A DNA stretch of 64,000 nucleotides from Sialis fuliginosa (taxonomy: Eukaryota > Arthropoda > Insecta > Megaloptera > Sialidae). The notes under the pieces were generated by a model that was given only the letters and a program-made list of their open reading frames with translations, did not search any database and was not told the origin of the DNA. Positions 11,676-24,120 of this stretch are shown here, piece after piece; position 1 is the first letter of the stretch, and every line of letters begins with the position of its first letter. The position numbers and the translations under genes are program-made. The stretch spans positions 34,357,098 to 34,421,097 of the forward strand of contig OY540812.1 in assembly GCA_961205875.1 (NCBI GenBank), in the 5' to 3' direction.

Positions 11676-12013
11676 AGGAATTCCGGCCGGAACTCACGAT
11701 GTAGATTTATAGTGAATATTTTAACGTCACTACTATTATATTATTATTATTTTTATATTATATTATTATTGACACTATAAATGTAATTACATTCGATCGA
11801 AAAGAACGTATGCTATACAAGTAATTTAACGAAATTAAGCTGTAAAAATTGTAGAATGTGTAGAAAATTTTATAATTTAATGCATTTTTTTAAGGAAATA
11901 CCATATAGAACAATGTTACATTAATTTAAGATAATAATCTATGTATTTATATTTAAAACAGAATAGTAGTGACGTTAGACGTGAATTCCGGTCGAAATTT
12001 CGATACATCTCTA
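11676..12013 (+). mobile_element. hAT-like MITE, family A, copy 2 (left-truncated)
   Basis: Matches 7410-7763 from GGAATTCCGGCCGGAA to GATACATCTCTA. The left tip TAGAGGTGTACC is replaced by A-rich DNA, so no duplication can be tested. Confidence 0.8.
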
Positions 12014-12048
12014 CATTGAATGATACAAAACAATAATTAAACCGATTT

Positions 12049-12385
12049 ATGCCCGGTATTATAAAGAATTTACTAGAGTGCAAATGAAAATTAGCTTCCA
12101 GCTAACGCTATCTGCTAGGTATTAAATATAAATGACAACACATTCACAGATGTAGCGAATGAAGTCGTACATATGATAACCTTGACGCATGCGCGTTAAG
12201 TATTATCAGAAACATAAAATAAGTGCTGCCAAGTGTACTTCATACAATGCATGGCATTTACATTATTATACATTTATTACCACTGCTTTAAAATATCGAG
12301 CAATTTCATAACAATTTGACACCTAGCAGATAGCGTTAGCTGGAAGCTAATTTGCATTTGCACTCAAGTAAATTCTTTATAATAA
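12049..12385. mobile_element. MITE with ~70-bp TIRs (R-related tip)
   Basis: Both ends carry GCTTCCAGCTAACGCTATCT (or reverse) and an outer GCAAATG...TTTATAAT motif. The left tip TATGCCCGGTATTATAAAG resembles the R-family tip TGTCCGGTATTATAAAG. No ORF. Confidence 0.75.
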
Positions 12386-15060
12386 AGTTTTAGTGATATT
12401 CAATTTACAATTAATCGCATGGTAACAAGATATAAAGTTAATTTTATTTGAAACCCATGCTAGATTTGTTTTCTTGACATCCCTTGTCATCAATGTAGTA
12501 CACAGTAATATAATGAAATATTTGCAATTTACTCTGAAATGCACCCTTCTACATATATATTGTACACAATGATGATTACGTGTCAAAATTCAGAATAAAA
12601 GAATAAAGTAGCTGTGTATATCATGGTTAACCGCGAAAAGATGTTAGTAATAGCCTCAAACTTTATAACTGTATTAGCCGCAACGAAATCGAGAAAAATT
12701 TCTAGATATCGTTTCAAAGATGTTGGTTATTTTCATACAGGACTAGCGCGACAATCTTTAACAATTGATCAAGGAAGTTATTTTAAACAAAAATGTTTAT
12801 GTGAACATGTGTCCGAACATTTTTCACCGATTTTAATCGATATTTATTCATTTTATTCATTAGCCGTTATGGTAAAGTTATGAAATTTTATACGTGATTT
12901 AGTATTGATAAGTGCTATTGATTTAACTTCAGTAGTTATTATTTATTTAGACCAGAGGTGTACTGGGCTGTTCAATTTTTTCAAGTATTTTGGTTTCTTT
13001 GCTTTTTCTTTTGTAATTTGACACTTGAATATGATTATATGATAAAATACCGATATGGAGAACCATACATGACTTCCATATTCTTTCTATCTTTTTAAAT
13101 TATTTTTAAATATGATTTTTTTTAAATATTTTATTTATATAACCTACTACTATGAATATAAATTTCGTAATACATAAAAAACATATATACTTACGACGGT
13201 TACAGCAGTTATTGCCATTTGTATATAAATATAATTTAATGTCCTAATGTTAAAAACATAATACACATTCGTAGAACAATTAATTTAACAATTTGCAATT
13301 AGTTACATTTTTTTCCAAGGCAACATAAATTAATGACATATTAATTTGTATTTAAAATTCAAATTTTGAGGGTGGTTTTCACCCCTTCAATAGCTGTTTA
13401 GGCACGTACAAATAGTAAATGTCCCTAAGGTTCAATACCAAGTCTTATCAAAATTAGTGAGATAATACTCGCAATGTTCACTTTTTAGACGAAAATAGTT
13501 ACAAAATTTCGAATATTTCTAAAACCCCTAATCCGATTAGCACCAAAATCAATAGGTCTGGAGTACTCACTGAGACAAACATTTTCCCAAAAAAGAATTA
13601 AGATCAGTACATTTTTACATTAGTTATCGTGAACGAATGAAAATTATACATCCAGACACACGCACAGCCGCCATGCGGAAATTAACTTTTATTTAAGTTT
13701 TGAAGTTAGTTCATTCAGAATCTGTCATTATCTCGAACACGATTTTTCGATGTGACAGTATCAACTATGAGGACGGTGAAATTACCTAGACCCTAGATGA
13801 ACCCATGACGTCCTATATTACTTAATTTTTATCATATTTGGGTCGCTGTAAGTTCACCGCTAGGAAAGATCATTTCTGGTAAATTTACCGCCGAAAAAAA
13901 GACAAAAATATATTATTAATTTAATTTGTTTTTATTTATTAGATTAGAGTTGTCTCAACGATGTGATATATATTAGGGTGGTCCTTAAGGGGTTAGGGAT
14001 AGTCAGAGCCATGAAAAAATGAGTATTTTTTATAATTTTTTTCCGACAGTAATTTAATTTATTTTATAAAGTTAATAGAGTTTTAACTTGACCGTCAAAT
14101 TTTCAAAAAAAAAATTAATTTTGGACGAAGTTATTGCCATCTTTGTTGGACAAGTAGTGCTTTGCGGTGACCATCATAACTTTGTACTGGTTTATCTAAA
14201 ATCAATCAAACAAAAAAAAGTCGTTAGTTTAATAGTAAATCTAGTACTTAATCGAAGTTTTTTTTAAATTAACAAAATGGCGGCTTCTAAAAACTTACCT
14301 CCGAATTTTTAAGGAAAAAAACAATAGTTTACTGTTAAAAAAATTGAATATTTCAACAAAAACAAAAATCCTTCGATCAAGTACTACTTTTTTATGCTTT
14401 CAATGAGTTGTATAAATTTCATTCGGATGGATAAATTGGGTCATTCCATCAAGAGAAAATTTTTTTTTTTTATAATTTCTGGATAATTTTGTCAGAAAAA
14501 CGTTTAAGAATGAAAATATTGATCTTGAAATAAAAAAATTTGATTCTAAAATAAAAATTGAAAAAAATGGGTCGCGCCAGTTAGAAATTGATATGGAATG
14601 ATCTTTTTTGATTTTAGAATCATTTTTTCTATTTCAAGATCAATAGTTTCATTGTCACACAATTTTTCTGCCAAATTATCCATAGAAATTATATAAAACA
14701 AAATTTAAAATTCAACAAAAATGTTTTAGGACCATTTGATTTTAACTCTTCAATCATGATAAATTTGCTTTTCAATGTCGTTATCAGAGCATCTTCCCCC
14801 CACTAATTTCTAAACTATCGATTCAAAAAATTAGTACTTTCACTGAATATTATAACGAATACTGTAGCAATAATAGTTCATGAAATTTTTTTGAATAACT
14901 CTTTTTTATAAATCGTAGTGAGAATGACTACGGAACCCTATCATGTGCATTCCCAACACGCACTTGGCCGTTTTATTTCAATAATTATTTCACTGAAATA
15001 AGAAGGTATCAAAAATAATCACGATTATTAAATCGTCTGTTCTAAAATTTTGATCAACGT
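12386..15060. other. Intron DNA, mostly unassigned; one open frame of unknown status
   Basis: An 89-codon + strand frame at 12614-12883 has a fairly balanced composition (rich in K, R, C, F), but no domain or motif I recognise and no clear splice sites. I do not call it a gene. 13370-13690 carries phrases typical of dispersed repeats ('agttatcgtgaacg'). 13970-14720 is AT-rich with weak inverted similarity around 14440-14480 and 14565-14610. Confidence 0.3.
14770..14985 (+). repeat. H-family dispersed repeat, copy 1
   Basis: Matches the 3' half of 48740-49245: CTTTTCAATGTCGTTATCAG, AACTATCGATTCAAAAAAT, GTGAGAATGACTACGGAACC and CAACACGCACTTGGCC. The last motif is common in repeats of other insects. 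Class not established. Confidence 0.65.
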
Positions 15061-15074
15061 TTATACAGGATGGT

Positions 15075-15699
15075 CCAACGTTTGTATGGTTACTTGGATT
15101 GTATCAGTAAAAATGTAAAATATACAGGGTGGTTCAGTTTGAGATACAGATATTTTAAGAGCTGATTCCTAGGCTCATTGTGAGTAAAAAATTGTAGGGA
15201 AGATGGGGTCTAAGTATCTGCAACACTCTCTGAGCTACAGGATGTTTTAAAACTTCCTTCATAGTAGTACTTACAAACAAAGATTTTTTTATAGTAAAGT
15301 AACTAGATCATCTAGTTACTTTTGTGGTTCATCTAGTCTAGATGAACCACAATGAGTCAGTTTCATAGGTAATTAACTAACGTATTTTTTAGTATTAGCG
15401 TTATTGCTACCGTGTTTCCAGTTCAGAGTTATTGCTCATCAAAGTCAAAAAATATGTTGCTCTAGTTACGTTACTTTGGAAGTTAAGAGATAATCTTTGT
15501 TTGTAAATACTACTCTGAAGGAAGTTTTTAAACACCCGTTAGCTCAGAGGGTATTGAAGATAGACCCCACCTTCCCGTACATTTTTTTAATCACAATGAG
15601 CCAAAGAATCAGCTCTTAAAATATCTGTATCCCAAATTGGACCACCCTGTATATTATACATTTTTACTGATACAATCCAAGTAACTATACAGACGTTGG
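15075..15699. mobile_element. Long hairpin element with ACAGGGTGGT subterminal motif
   Basis: 625 bp with inverted arms of about 225 bp, starting CCAACGTTTGTATGGTTACT at the left with its complement at the right. The inner loop has a second, perfect 15-bp palindrome with a 1-nt loop (15322-15352). No coding frame. Confidence 0.8.
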
Positions 15700-16555
15700 T
15701 TTGTAAACGGACTGTTAACTAATCGTGAGTATTTTTGTTGTATGCAACAATGTAACCCACCATAACTATTCATTTTTGAAGTACCTTGAATGTAGCAACA
15801 TACGAGTGACAATCGTCCATAGAGATTTAAAGAAGAAACGCTTTACTTTTAGAATGATCCGAGTTATTATTGCGATATGTTTCAGAGTTCTGAAAATATT
15901 TACAGCGACGCAGAATTTTCACCGTTTCTACTGGAAATATACACACAGGTCTTAACTATATGACAGATCTTTCATGTATCTTATTCGTACCACTTAGTTT
16001 TACTACGTTTTACTTTGTATAAACTTTGCTGCTGGGTACGTCAATGAACTTTGTCATTCGTATGACAATGATGATGTTATACAGAATCTAAGACAAGTTC
16101 TCGTACCCTCTCTGTTGTCGCGCTGCTTTTCATAACATGAACTTGTTAGTCTTTTTGGTGTTGTTCGCAGCAAAATATACATACACAGAAAACTTTCATT
16201 TGTCAATGCTTTGCATTTGTTTAACATATTATATCCTACAATATCTATGTGCTTTATGATATCATATATTCAGAGCAACATAATGTCCCTTGTTTATCCA
16301 TCTTCAATGTTGTTACATTAGTGTTTAACGCCTTAAATTGTTCTGTTTTATTTACTTTTTTAACTAATAATTTATTTATCTGATATTATCCATAACTATT
16401 GTAGTAATGAGTTTTAAGACATTTTATGGAAAAGTGAGTGTAACTTCTACTATTAAAAAGTGTTATACCAATATACTAATAAACGTAATTTTTTCATCCC
16501 TGGTCTTGCTAGAGATCTTAAATCAATATTTTTTAAATAAAAAAGGTAATGTATT
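15700..16555. other. Intron DNA, unassigned
   Basis: No gene or repeat boundary found. A 76-codon frame at 15725-15955 has no recognisable content. Confidence 0.3.
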
Positions 16556-16563
16556 GAAAAAAC

Positions 16564-16936
16564 CAAGGCTTCGAACCGAAACTGAACCGAAAACCGGAAA
16601 ACCCGTTATTTTTTGCCGGAACGAAAACCGGAACAGAACCGAAATAAAAAGATCGGTTTTTACGGTTCAGTACATGTAAAAATACGCGCGTTAATATGAT
16701 CTTATTTCCCTCTTCAATTGTCGTTCGGACAAGTACCATAAAATGTTCTAAATTATGCTAGAAAAATTTTTTTTAATACAAATAATTTTTTTTTAAATTA
16801 AACACTCGGAGCTGAACCGAAAACCGGAAAAACCGTTATTTTTTTCGAAACGAAAACCGGAACCGAACCGAAATATATTTTTTTACTTGAACCGGAACGA
16901 AAACTGAAACGAAAAAAATAACGGTTTGAAGCCCTG
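16564..16936 (+). mobile_element. hAT-like MITE with CAGGGCTT tip, intact
   Basis: 373 bp with a perfect 8-bp duplication GAAAAAAC (16556-16563 and 16937-16944). The ends are CAAGGCTTCGAACCG and CAGGGCTTCAAACCG (rc). Both halves are built from repeated ACCGAAAACCGGAA motifs. CAGGGCTT is a typical hAT terminus. It lies at the edge of the S-family copy 2. Confidence 0.9.
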
Positions 16937-17620
16937 GAAAAAACCATCTGCCAAGTAAATGCACAGAACTTCCTCGTGCTAAGTTCACCAAAGGTAGTTA
17001 ATTATTGAACAATTAAAACCGAAAAAGTGTTCAGATAAACTAAAAAATATTAGTTCGAAATTTTTCTTAAAACGGACCTGATTATTTTTCGTATATTCTT
17101 AATTTTTTGACAATTTCAGTCTAAATCAAAAATTTTCTGTTATGCAAACGTCAATATGACATTTAATAAGTCAAAGTAAATAGCAATTTAATAAAACAAA
17201 TATCGGGGTTTTCAAGCAAATTGAGAAAAATCTTTGCAAGAGAAAATTTTACAACAAACGTTATAATGCTCTACAAAAAAGATTCTATACAATTTTCACG
17301 TAACATGTGCCGTTCTTGAGATATCTTGAAAAAATTAATATTTTGGGATGTCACAACTCCCCCTTATTTTAATAATTTTAACCGTATTCTACCCAGACCC
17401 AACCAAGTTTCATTAGTATCGGTTCAGTAGTTGAGTTATGCGTGTGACAAGGATTCAGGGGACAGATAGACAGACAGACATGGAACGAAAAGTGTTTGTC
17501 TTGACTTGAAACAGAAAGATCAAGTTAAAATTTTGAAATCGGAGAATTTTTTTTTCTCATTTTAAAACGATTACAAAACTTCTCGTATCTTCGATTTATA
17601 ACGCGAGGAAGCAATAAAAC
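16937..17620 (+). repeat. S-family dispersed repeat, copy 2
   Basis: The longest copy, with CATCTGCCAAGTAAATGCAC near its start, a GACAGACAGACA tract at about 17468 and a GCGAGGAAGCAA end. Matches 6785-7375 and the reverse of 59925-60510. A further short end fragment is at 22555-22625. Confidence 0.65.
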
Positions 17621-19083
17621 TAATTTGATAAATGTTGTATGCGGTCTTCAGGAGATATGTCATGTAAAATACATACGATAAAAACACCCTAATTTGTTTC
17701 GTTACTATGCAGAAGATATTCTATAACAAATTACATTAAAGACGCTGTTGTATTATAAATTCACACAAAATATAGAAGAAAAAGTGGTTGGGTTTGTTCC
17801 GCGCCATTTTCCGTGATGCAAATAATTCTTTTTTTTTCTTCTTACTACTAAATATTTTTATGTTCTTGGATATTGTAGCTGTCAGAATAATACACAACTC
17901 CAAAACCTTGTGGGTGGCTGTATGAAGTATATTTTAGCGACAGTTGTGTATTAAGTTAAAAACACTTATTAATTTAGGGATATAATAAGGAAAATTATAT
18001 TACCTACTAACGACGTACGATTATACAGGGTGTGGCATTATTATAGGACCAGCCATTTATTTTTTAACTATTGATATAGTCCTCAGTACCTCTACCCTTT
18101 TGTAAATTTATTACCATACTTCGTGAGTGGCTTCTTTTTGACGAGTTTAACAACTTTTTTATTTGCGAAAATTCTTTAAAATGGGACATTTTCGAGCGTA
18201 CAGCCGCGGAATCCTTCGGGTGACAAAATTTTTTTTTGAGGGCAGATACTATAGGTTTTGAAAGTTTATATTTTTCCTGCTTATATCTATAACATATATT
18301 TTTTTCAAATGAATCGATAAGACCAATCAAAAGTTATGAATTTTTATTTAAATTATTGACAAAAATTTTTTTCTCAAAAACCATTAAATAAAAATGGTTG
18401 AAATTTTTAGAAAAAATACTTTTTTGTAACCAATCATAACCTCCAAATTTCATTAGAAAAGACGCGGGGGCACTTTTTGCATGCTTACCCGGCTATACTC
18501 TTTCAGGTAGCCTATAATAACCTCGATATTTTGACATGTTGGAGGTGACAGATTAGGTGATACCCCACTATTTTTGTCTGACAATTTTTTTCTCATCATA
18601 TTATCTTATTGTTAGTTACAATCCATTGGTCATTTGGTTATCCAAATATATTTTTTTAATATTATATTTTATTTATACCAATTTTCTAAATGTTTTTTTT
18701 AGCATTTAATACAAAAATAAACAGTGATCATATAGGAAATAAATAGCCTTGTTTTATTTTTTAATTTAATTTCATACATATTAGATAGGTAGATACTATT
18801 AATTATAAAAAGATTTATTACAATCAATATTCTGTATCTGAATTTCGTGTAAACTGACGTGTAATACTAGTACAAGTTTTTGTAGACCATCCCTTCAACT
18901 CAATTCCCCTCTAGCGGTAAAACCGCGGGGTCGAGAATAAAGAGTGTGCACACACAGTGTGTATTATGTATGATACCAAACTGTAAACAACATCCACCCA
19001 CAAAACGAGGTTCAGCCTACTGTGCAATGCCGCGCATGTCTCTCTACAGTGTGTTCCAAGAACCTACATCATATGATAAATAT
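17621..19083. other. Intron DNA, unassigned
   Basis: A piece starting ATACAGGGTGTGGCATTATT at about 18025 looks like one end of a hairpin element, but no clean second arm was found. A G+C-richer patch at 18890-18970 and 19000-19045 is unexplained. Confidence 0.3.
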
Positions 19084-19335
19084 TTATAAAATATATAATA
19101 GGCATGATGCCAGTAACAAAGTATCACTGAAATTATGATTAAAAATATTCTAAAAAATGTATTTATTTTTATATTAAAAGCGAGATTAATATGATTTTTG
19201 TTGAAATAAAAACGCAAAATACAGCAATTCGCCATGTTTGATAAAACACCAGTCAGAGTAATTAATATCTGCACTGTTTATAAATTATTTTGTGGTTTTA
19301 AATTATCAATTTGCTCAGTTTTGTGTTGCCAACAG
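19084..19335 (+). repeat. V-family repeat, copy 1
   Basis: Matches 52300-52600 from GGCATGATGCCAGTAACAAAG to CAGTTTTGTGTT. It lacks about 45 bp (ATGACATCACGGCTACGTAA region) that the second copy has. Confidence 0.7.
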
Positions 19336-19440
19336 GTCCTCAGTTTTATATTCTGGTCTGCGGCCCTTAGTAAATTAAATTAAATAAAATTTCTGCTATG
19401 CTGTTCAGAAGGTTGAAAAGGTTGGACACCTATGCCTTAT
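19335..19440 (-). repeat. N-family fragment
   Basis: Contains GAAAAGGTTGGACACCTATG, the reverse of the CATAGGTGTCCAACCTTTT end at 1647. A further relative lies inside the element at 26606-27020. The other terminus is not identified. Confidence 0.55.
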
Positions 19441-19728
19441 AGCACTTCTGAGGTTTCAGAAAAATACGATGTGGGTTTCACCAAAATCAGTACAGTAATT
19501 TTCAAGATTACTTCGGTCAAACATACATATACTCAAACTTTCTCTCTTTATACATATAGTAGCTGACTTCATCCGCGTGAAACTTGTATTTTTTATCTAA
19601 TAAAAGATATCTCCCTGCAAATTTCATCAAGATCGGTTGAGCGACAAACAGACAAAGTTACTTTCGCATTTGTAATATTAGTAGAAAGTATGGTTGAGTA
19701 TAAGTATAGAATAAACAGATAGGTATAT

Positions 19729-20590
19729 AGTTTTTTTTAAAGACTTTCCAGTGGATTATTTCCAAAATAACGAATTCTCAGAAAAAATGTTTCAGACAAA
19801 AATTTCATGGTTTCGAGGGGGTTAAATATTGACATTATGGGGTGAAGTTAAAAAGGTCACCTTGACGGGTTTTCAGGTTCAACTAAACCTATATTTTTTG
19901 TTGTATATTTGTGATTTAAGAGATAAAAAAAACAACTTTTGTTTGAAACATTTTTTCTGAATATGTCCATTTTTATGATAAGGAGCAAACAAAAGAGAAT
20001 TTTTTGAATTTTCCATAATTTTTTACTCGAAAACTACTAATTTAAAAAAATAATCGTAAAAGATCTTTAGATTTAAGCAAAGATTCTCGCATTTTTTTTT
20101 AAATTTGTAATTCAATTTTTTTTCTTCAAAATTTCAGAATTTTTTCTTTATCAAAAAGTTGCGTAAAAAATTAACAATAAATTTTAAAAACAATTCTCAG
20201 AGAATCCTTGCTTAGTTCTATATAAGTACATTTTGAATTTTGTGATATTTCTTAAAAGTTTATAGTTTTCGAGTAAAAAATTATGGAAAATCCAGAAATT
20301 TTTCTTTAGTTTGCTCTTTGACATAAAAATGGACATTTTCAGAAAAAATGTTTCAAACAAAAGTTGTTTATTTTATCTCTTAAATTAGGAATCTGCAACA
20401 AAAAATATTAGTGTAGATTTAAAAAAGAAAAGTTGAACTTGAAAACCCATCAAAGTGTCCTTTTTAAGATCACCTCATAATGTCAATATTTAGCCACCTC
20501 AAAACCCTTGAAACTTTTGTCTGAAACATTTTTTCTAAAAATTTGTTATTTTGGAAATAATCCACTGGAAAGTATTTAAAAAAACATCCG
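19729..20590. mobile_element. Long hairpin element F, copy 1
   Basis: About 860 bp, the two halves inverted copies of each other over ~400 bp, with shared blocks GACTTTCCAGTGGATTATTT, AACGAATT.TCAGA and ATTTTTTACTCGAAAACTA. Copies 2 and 3 are at 43974-44802 and 55385-56190, and their tips read TATACCGGGTG. No coding frame. RNA of this intron could fold into a ~400-bp duplex here. Confidence 0.85.
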
Positions 20591-20934
20591 ATATAATAAC
20601 GGGGCAGTTAAATATAAGAGGCGACAAAAAGTAACAATAATAATAATAATATACATACTTTATGTCGTTAAGATTTCCTCACATATTTATTTTAAGAAAA
20701 ATATGCACGAGTAGGTTAACTAGTTTTTGCAAAATAAAACAAGTATACTTTGACATTGCAAGAGATGTAGCAATGTTTATATTTTGTATATTCGTAGATA
20801 GCGGTGAGTCATGCAAACAAATGTTCACCCCGATCGCACCCTCAGAGGACGGTACAGGTGAAGAATTACGTATATTTAATAACTCACGAACGGTTTAGTC
20901 TGATATTATTTTTCAACCGTTAATACAGTGTAAC

Positions 20935-21901
20935 TAGGGTTTGCAATCCCGCAATGCGGGATCCCGCATTCCCGCGGGATCCCGCACGTTTTGGAGATCT
21001 GCGGATCCCGCACTGAAAATGCGGGATCCGCGCGGAATTTTTTGAACATTAAATTTGTAGGTTGCGTGCGTTTTGAATACTTATAAAGCGTAAATATAGA
21101 TAAAAAAAATAGGTAACAATTTTGAAAAAAAAATTAAGGTTGAGATGACTGAATATGAAACTAGTGAAATAAATTATATCTTGTTCACGATAAGTTAAGT
21201 GGTTACATACCTCTAGAATTAAAAAAAAAAAACGTTCGAAAAATGTGACCGCACAACCGATTAAAACATGCCAGGATTACAAAAAAAAAAAAACATAAAA
21301 AATACGAAATACAAAAATTTAGAAGAAGAATGGCAGATTAAATGAAAGTCAACCACAAAAATTCAATACACAAAATTCGTGTTTTCTTAAAACTATCTTT
21401 TTCTATACGATCTACACGATATTTTTTTAACAGATTGTCCCTAAAATGCAATCGTAAATAATGATATTTAGTGGTTTAGTTTTACGTGACATACCGTATA
21501 TACCAGCGCGGCGTAAAAGATGACCTACGTATAAAACAAGGGCTAATTTATACGCAACGAAGGACTTAAAAAAATTGAAATGGATAATCGAACAAAAAGA
21601 CAAAAGTAGTTAGAAGCATCTTGTACTTGTACCTAACATATTAGACAATCTCCTATTCACAGGTGTATTTTATAGATTTTACGTCGGTCTATACGGTACA
21701 TGTTACGTTTATGTATCATATGTTACCGCTATGAAACTATTTTTCATTATTTAATTGTCATGTTAACTAAATAATAGTAATTTTAAGCATGAATAATAAA
21801 AATTTTGTAAATTTTTGGAAAAACTGCGGGATCCCGCGGGATTTGCAGATTTCCCGCAAAATTCCCGCGGGAAAAAAAAGTCTGCGGGATTGCAAACCCT
21901 A
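20935..21901 (+). mobile_element. hAT-like element with TAGGGTTTGCAATCCCGC tip
   Basis: 967 bp with a perfect 8-bp duplication AGTGTAAC (20927-20934 and 21902-21909) taken from the TIR of the host pogo-like element. TIRs are 18 bp and perfect: TAGGGTTTGCAATCCCGC and its complement. Subterminal regions are packed with GCGGGATCCCGC-type repeats. The interior is AT-rich with no transposase. Confidence 0.9.
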
Positions 21902-22142
21902 AGTGTAACCTTAATATAACGAGCCTCAATATAACGATTTCCTCGATTTAACAAATTTTTCGAATTCCCCTAAAACTGCCCGTAAGAGCGAATGCAAAAT
22001 ATACCTCTATATTAAGAATACATTTGTCAACAACCTCTTTATAACGAATTTTTCGACAGGTTCAGACACGTTAAATTTTTCGTGAGACAATCATTATTGT
22101 TTTTTTTTGCTGTTTGTCACTGTTGCTAGTTTTAAAGTTGCT

Positions 22143-22274
22143 ATGGCTGAAAAACAAAAAAGGTGTTCCTTAACCGTCCCAAAGAATCGAGAAATCATTA
22201 AGTATGTAGACGAGAATCCTACAACGAAAAAAATAGACATCGCTACATTCTTACCTTGTTATAACGAATTGTAG
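22143..22274 (+). pseudogene. pogo-like transposase N-terminal remnant (CENP-B-type HTH)
   Basis: A 43-codon frame with ATG at 22143 inside the pogo-like element. It begins MAEKQKRCSLTVPKNREIIK and continues with DENPTTKKIDIATF. The pattern (basic start, L-T, K...I-I, E-N-P, K-x-x-I-A-x-F) is that of the first DNA-binding helix-turn-helix of pogo/jerky/CENP-B proteins. The frame then runs into non-coding DNA and a stop. The second HTH and the DDD catalytic domain are deleted. Confidence 0.75.
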
Positions 22275-22375
22275 ATCAACCTAACCTTTATATAACAAAC
22301 CTCATTGTAACAAATTACTTGGTATAACGAATATTTTCTACTTCCCTTCAGTTTTGTTATATCGAGGTTGCACTG

Positions 22376-23077
22376 TATATGATTAAAAGTTTCAAAGATA
22401 TTTGTTATAGTCTAAGATCCGAAGTAAGATCGACCTTCACCCATTTGTCAACCGGATAAAAATTATATTTTATCAAATTAAATAAGTTTCTGAACGTTAT
22501 CAAAATAAGTTGCCTAAAAAAAATTGTCATGGCTATAATTAATTAAAATCGGATAACATTTTTTTTGTCTCATTTAAAAACGGTCACAAAGCTTCTCGTA
22601 TCTTCAATATTGCGAGGAAGCAAAACATTTTTCGAAATCTTTGATTAACTATTATGATACTGAATATTTTGATAATCTCATACAAATTAACTACCTCCCC
22701 TGATTTCGATTTAAAAAGGACATGTAATGAAAACAAACATCCCAAATTGTTTCAAACAGTATTAATTGTAGTATACATAATCTTCAATACACTTTTCGCT
22801 AAACTTTGTTCTATAAATCAAACAGAGCTTTAACAGTAATTCCCGTACAATACAAACAATCTACTGCATACAGAGTGTCTCTATAGATAACTAACTAAAC
22901 AAAACCATTCACATCTTAAATATATACCTATTACTATATCATATTACGTCAACATAATAACACCCGTAAATAAAGTCTTTAAATTTTCAATCAATTTAAT
23001 TGTACAAAATAAACAATAAAATATACAAGTTGGGGCATTTAAAGTGTAGCAGATTTTTATCTCATTATCATAACCTT
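22376..23077. other. Intron DNA, unassigned
   Basis: Holds a ~70-bp S-family end at 22555-22625. Otherwise nothing recognised. Confidence 0.3.
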
Positions 23078-23436
23078 AGATTAGGAAAGACTATGGATAC
23101 ATAACAACCAATGCTAGTCCGTATATGAAACTGTTACCAAAATTTGGGGGCGGCCAACTTTTTTTAATTGTCAAAACTGCATATTATCCCATAGGCGTCA
23201 GTTGAAAATTTATGATATGCAATTACAATTGAATTTAGTATGTATGAGAGATGATAGTTCCAAATAGACATTTATCTGTTAATTAATTATCACTGAAATA
23301 CTTTTAAACTCAATATAAAACATTTATTATTAATTAATATTATAATTCAAAACAATTGATATGTATTTATTTTAAAATCTGAATGATACGTCAATGATCC
23401 GTGGTGCGATATGGTAACAACGATAGGTAATAAATT
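23078..23436 (+). repeat. J-family repeat, copy 1
   Basis: Matches 53453-53820: AGGAAAGACTATGGATACAT, ACCAATGCTAGTCCGTATAT, then GAATGATACGTCAATGA and GGTAACAACGATAGGTAAT. No clear TIRs. Class unknown. Confidence 0.65.
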
Positions 23437-23444
23437 CATAACCA

Positions 23445-23809
23445 TCGCATATTTAACTAAATATTACAATAAAAACTTTTTTTTATATTTAGAAAAAAAT
23501 AACGCCTATATTGTGTGAGACTGTTTTTCTGATATAATTTTTTTTAAATAAATTACATTTAAAAATCAAGCTATATGTATATTTAAGTTATTTCATATGA
23601 TTTAAACAAAATTCGAAATCACATGCTTCAGTTGGATAAAATATATTAGCATAAAATATCACAAAATGAAACTAGTAACGTTAACAGATTTTGTTTGTTA
23701 CACTACTAGCATCTGATTTTTAAGGAAATATTGTGAATTAATATCCATAGAAAGCAACACGAATTATAAAATGAGGTGTACACAAGTGTATACAGCGGGC
23801 GTTAATGGG
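23445..23809 (+). mobile_element. piggyBac-like MITE K, copy 1 (left end lost)
   Basis: The right terminus GGGCGTTAATGGG is followed directly by TTAA (23810-23813), the piggyBac target. The body matches 27215-27730 (reverse) and 25950-26395. The left end is missing next to the J repeat. Confidence 0.75.
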
Positions 23810-23975
23810 TTAAATTGGATAACTTTTTTTTGGTAATCTTATTCTACGTGAAAAAACTCGAGTCTTTAATTAAAAGCTTTTTTTTTTAAATCTAAGCTTT
23901 CCAAGATATCTAACAAAATAATACGAGGTTTTGGACTTTTAAGAATTTTTTACTCAGAAACCATCAACTTTACAA

Positions 23976-24120
23976 CCCCCCCCCCCCCCCCCCCCCGTGA
24001 AATATTCAGTGTTCTAAAAAAACGTATGTTTTGAGAAAACATCAGTTCAAAACACCTTCAAAAAATTTAACTCATATGTGTTATCCCCCCCCCCCGAATT
24101 TTTTTCTTACTACGCCACTG
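23976..24120 (+). repeat. hAT-type right end with CGCCACTG tip and a C21 tract
   Basis: A run of 21 C's (23976-23996), then GAAATATTCAGTGTTCT, a second C run near 24086-24095 and the end CTTACTACGCCACTG. The same end occurs at about 33896-34022. No left terminus or duplication found. Confidence 0.5.

Larger units (their letters stand above)
20926..22375 (+). mobile_element. pogo-like transposon relic, interrupted by a hAT-like element
   Basis: Flanked by TA on both sides (20924-20925 and 22376-22377). The ends CAGTGTAACCTTAATATAAC and CAGTGCAACCTCGATATAAC (rc) are TIRs, the left one cut by the 967-bp element at 20935-21901. Without that insert it is about 475 bp. Several more TATAACGA-type motifs lie inside. 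Confidence 0.85.

Noticed and set aside
12614..12883. 89-codon + strand frame considered as an exon or small gene
   Set aside because: No motif, no convincing splice sites and no link to the FKBP reading frame.
15535..15575. 'cgttagctcagagggt' looked like the start of a tRNA
   Set aside because: No acceptor-stem pairing, T-loop or anticodon arm. It is the arm of a hairpin element.
16407..16739. Opposing frames over 16407-16739
   Set aside because: They read through the repetitive ACCGAAAACCGG tip of a hAT-like MITE.
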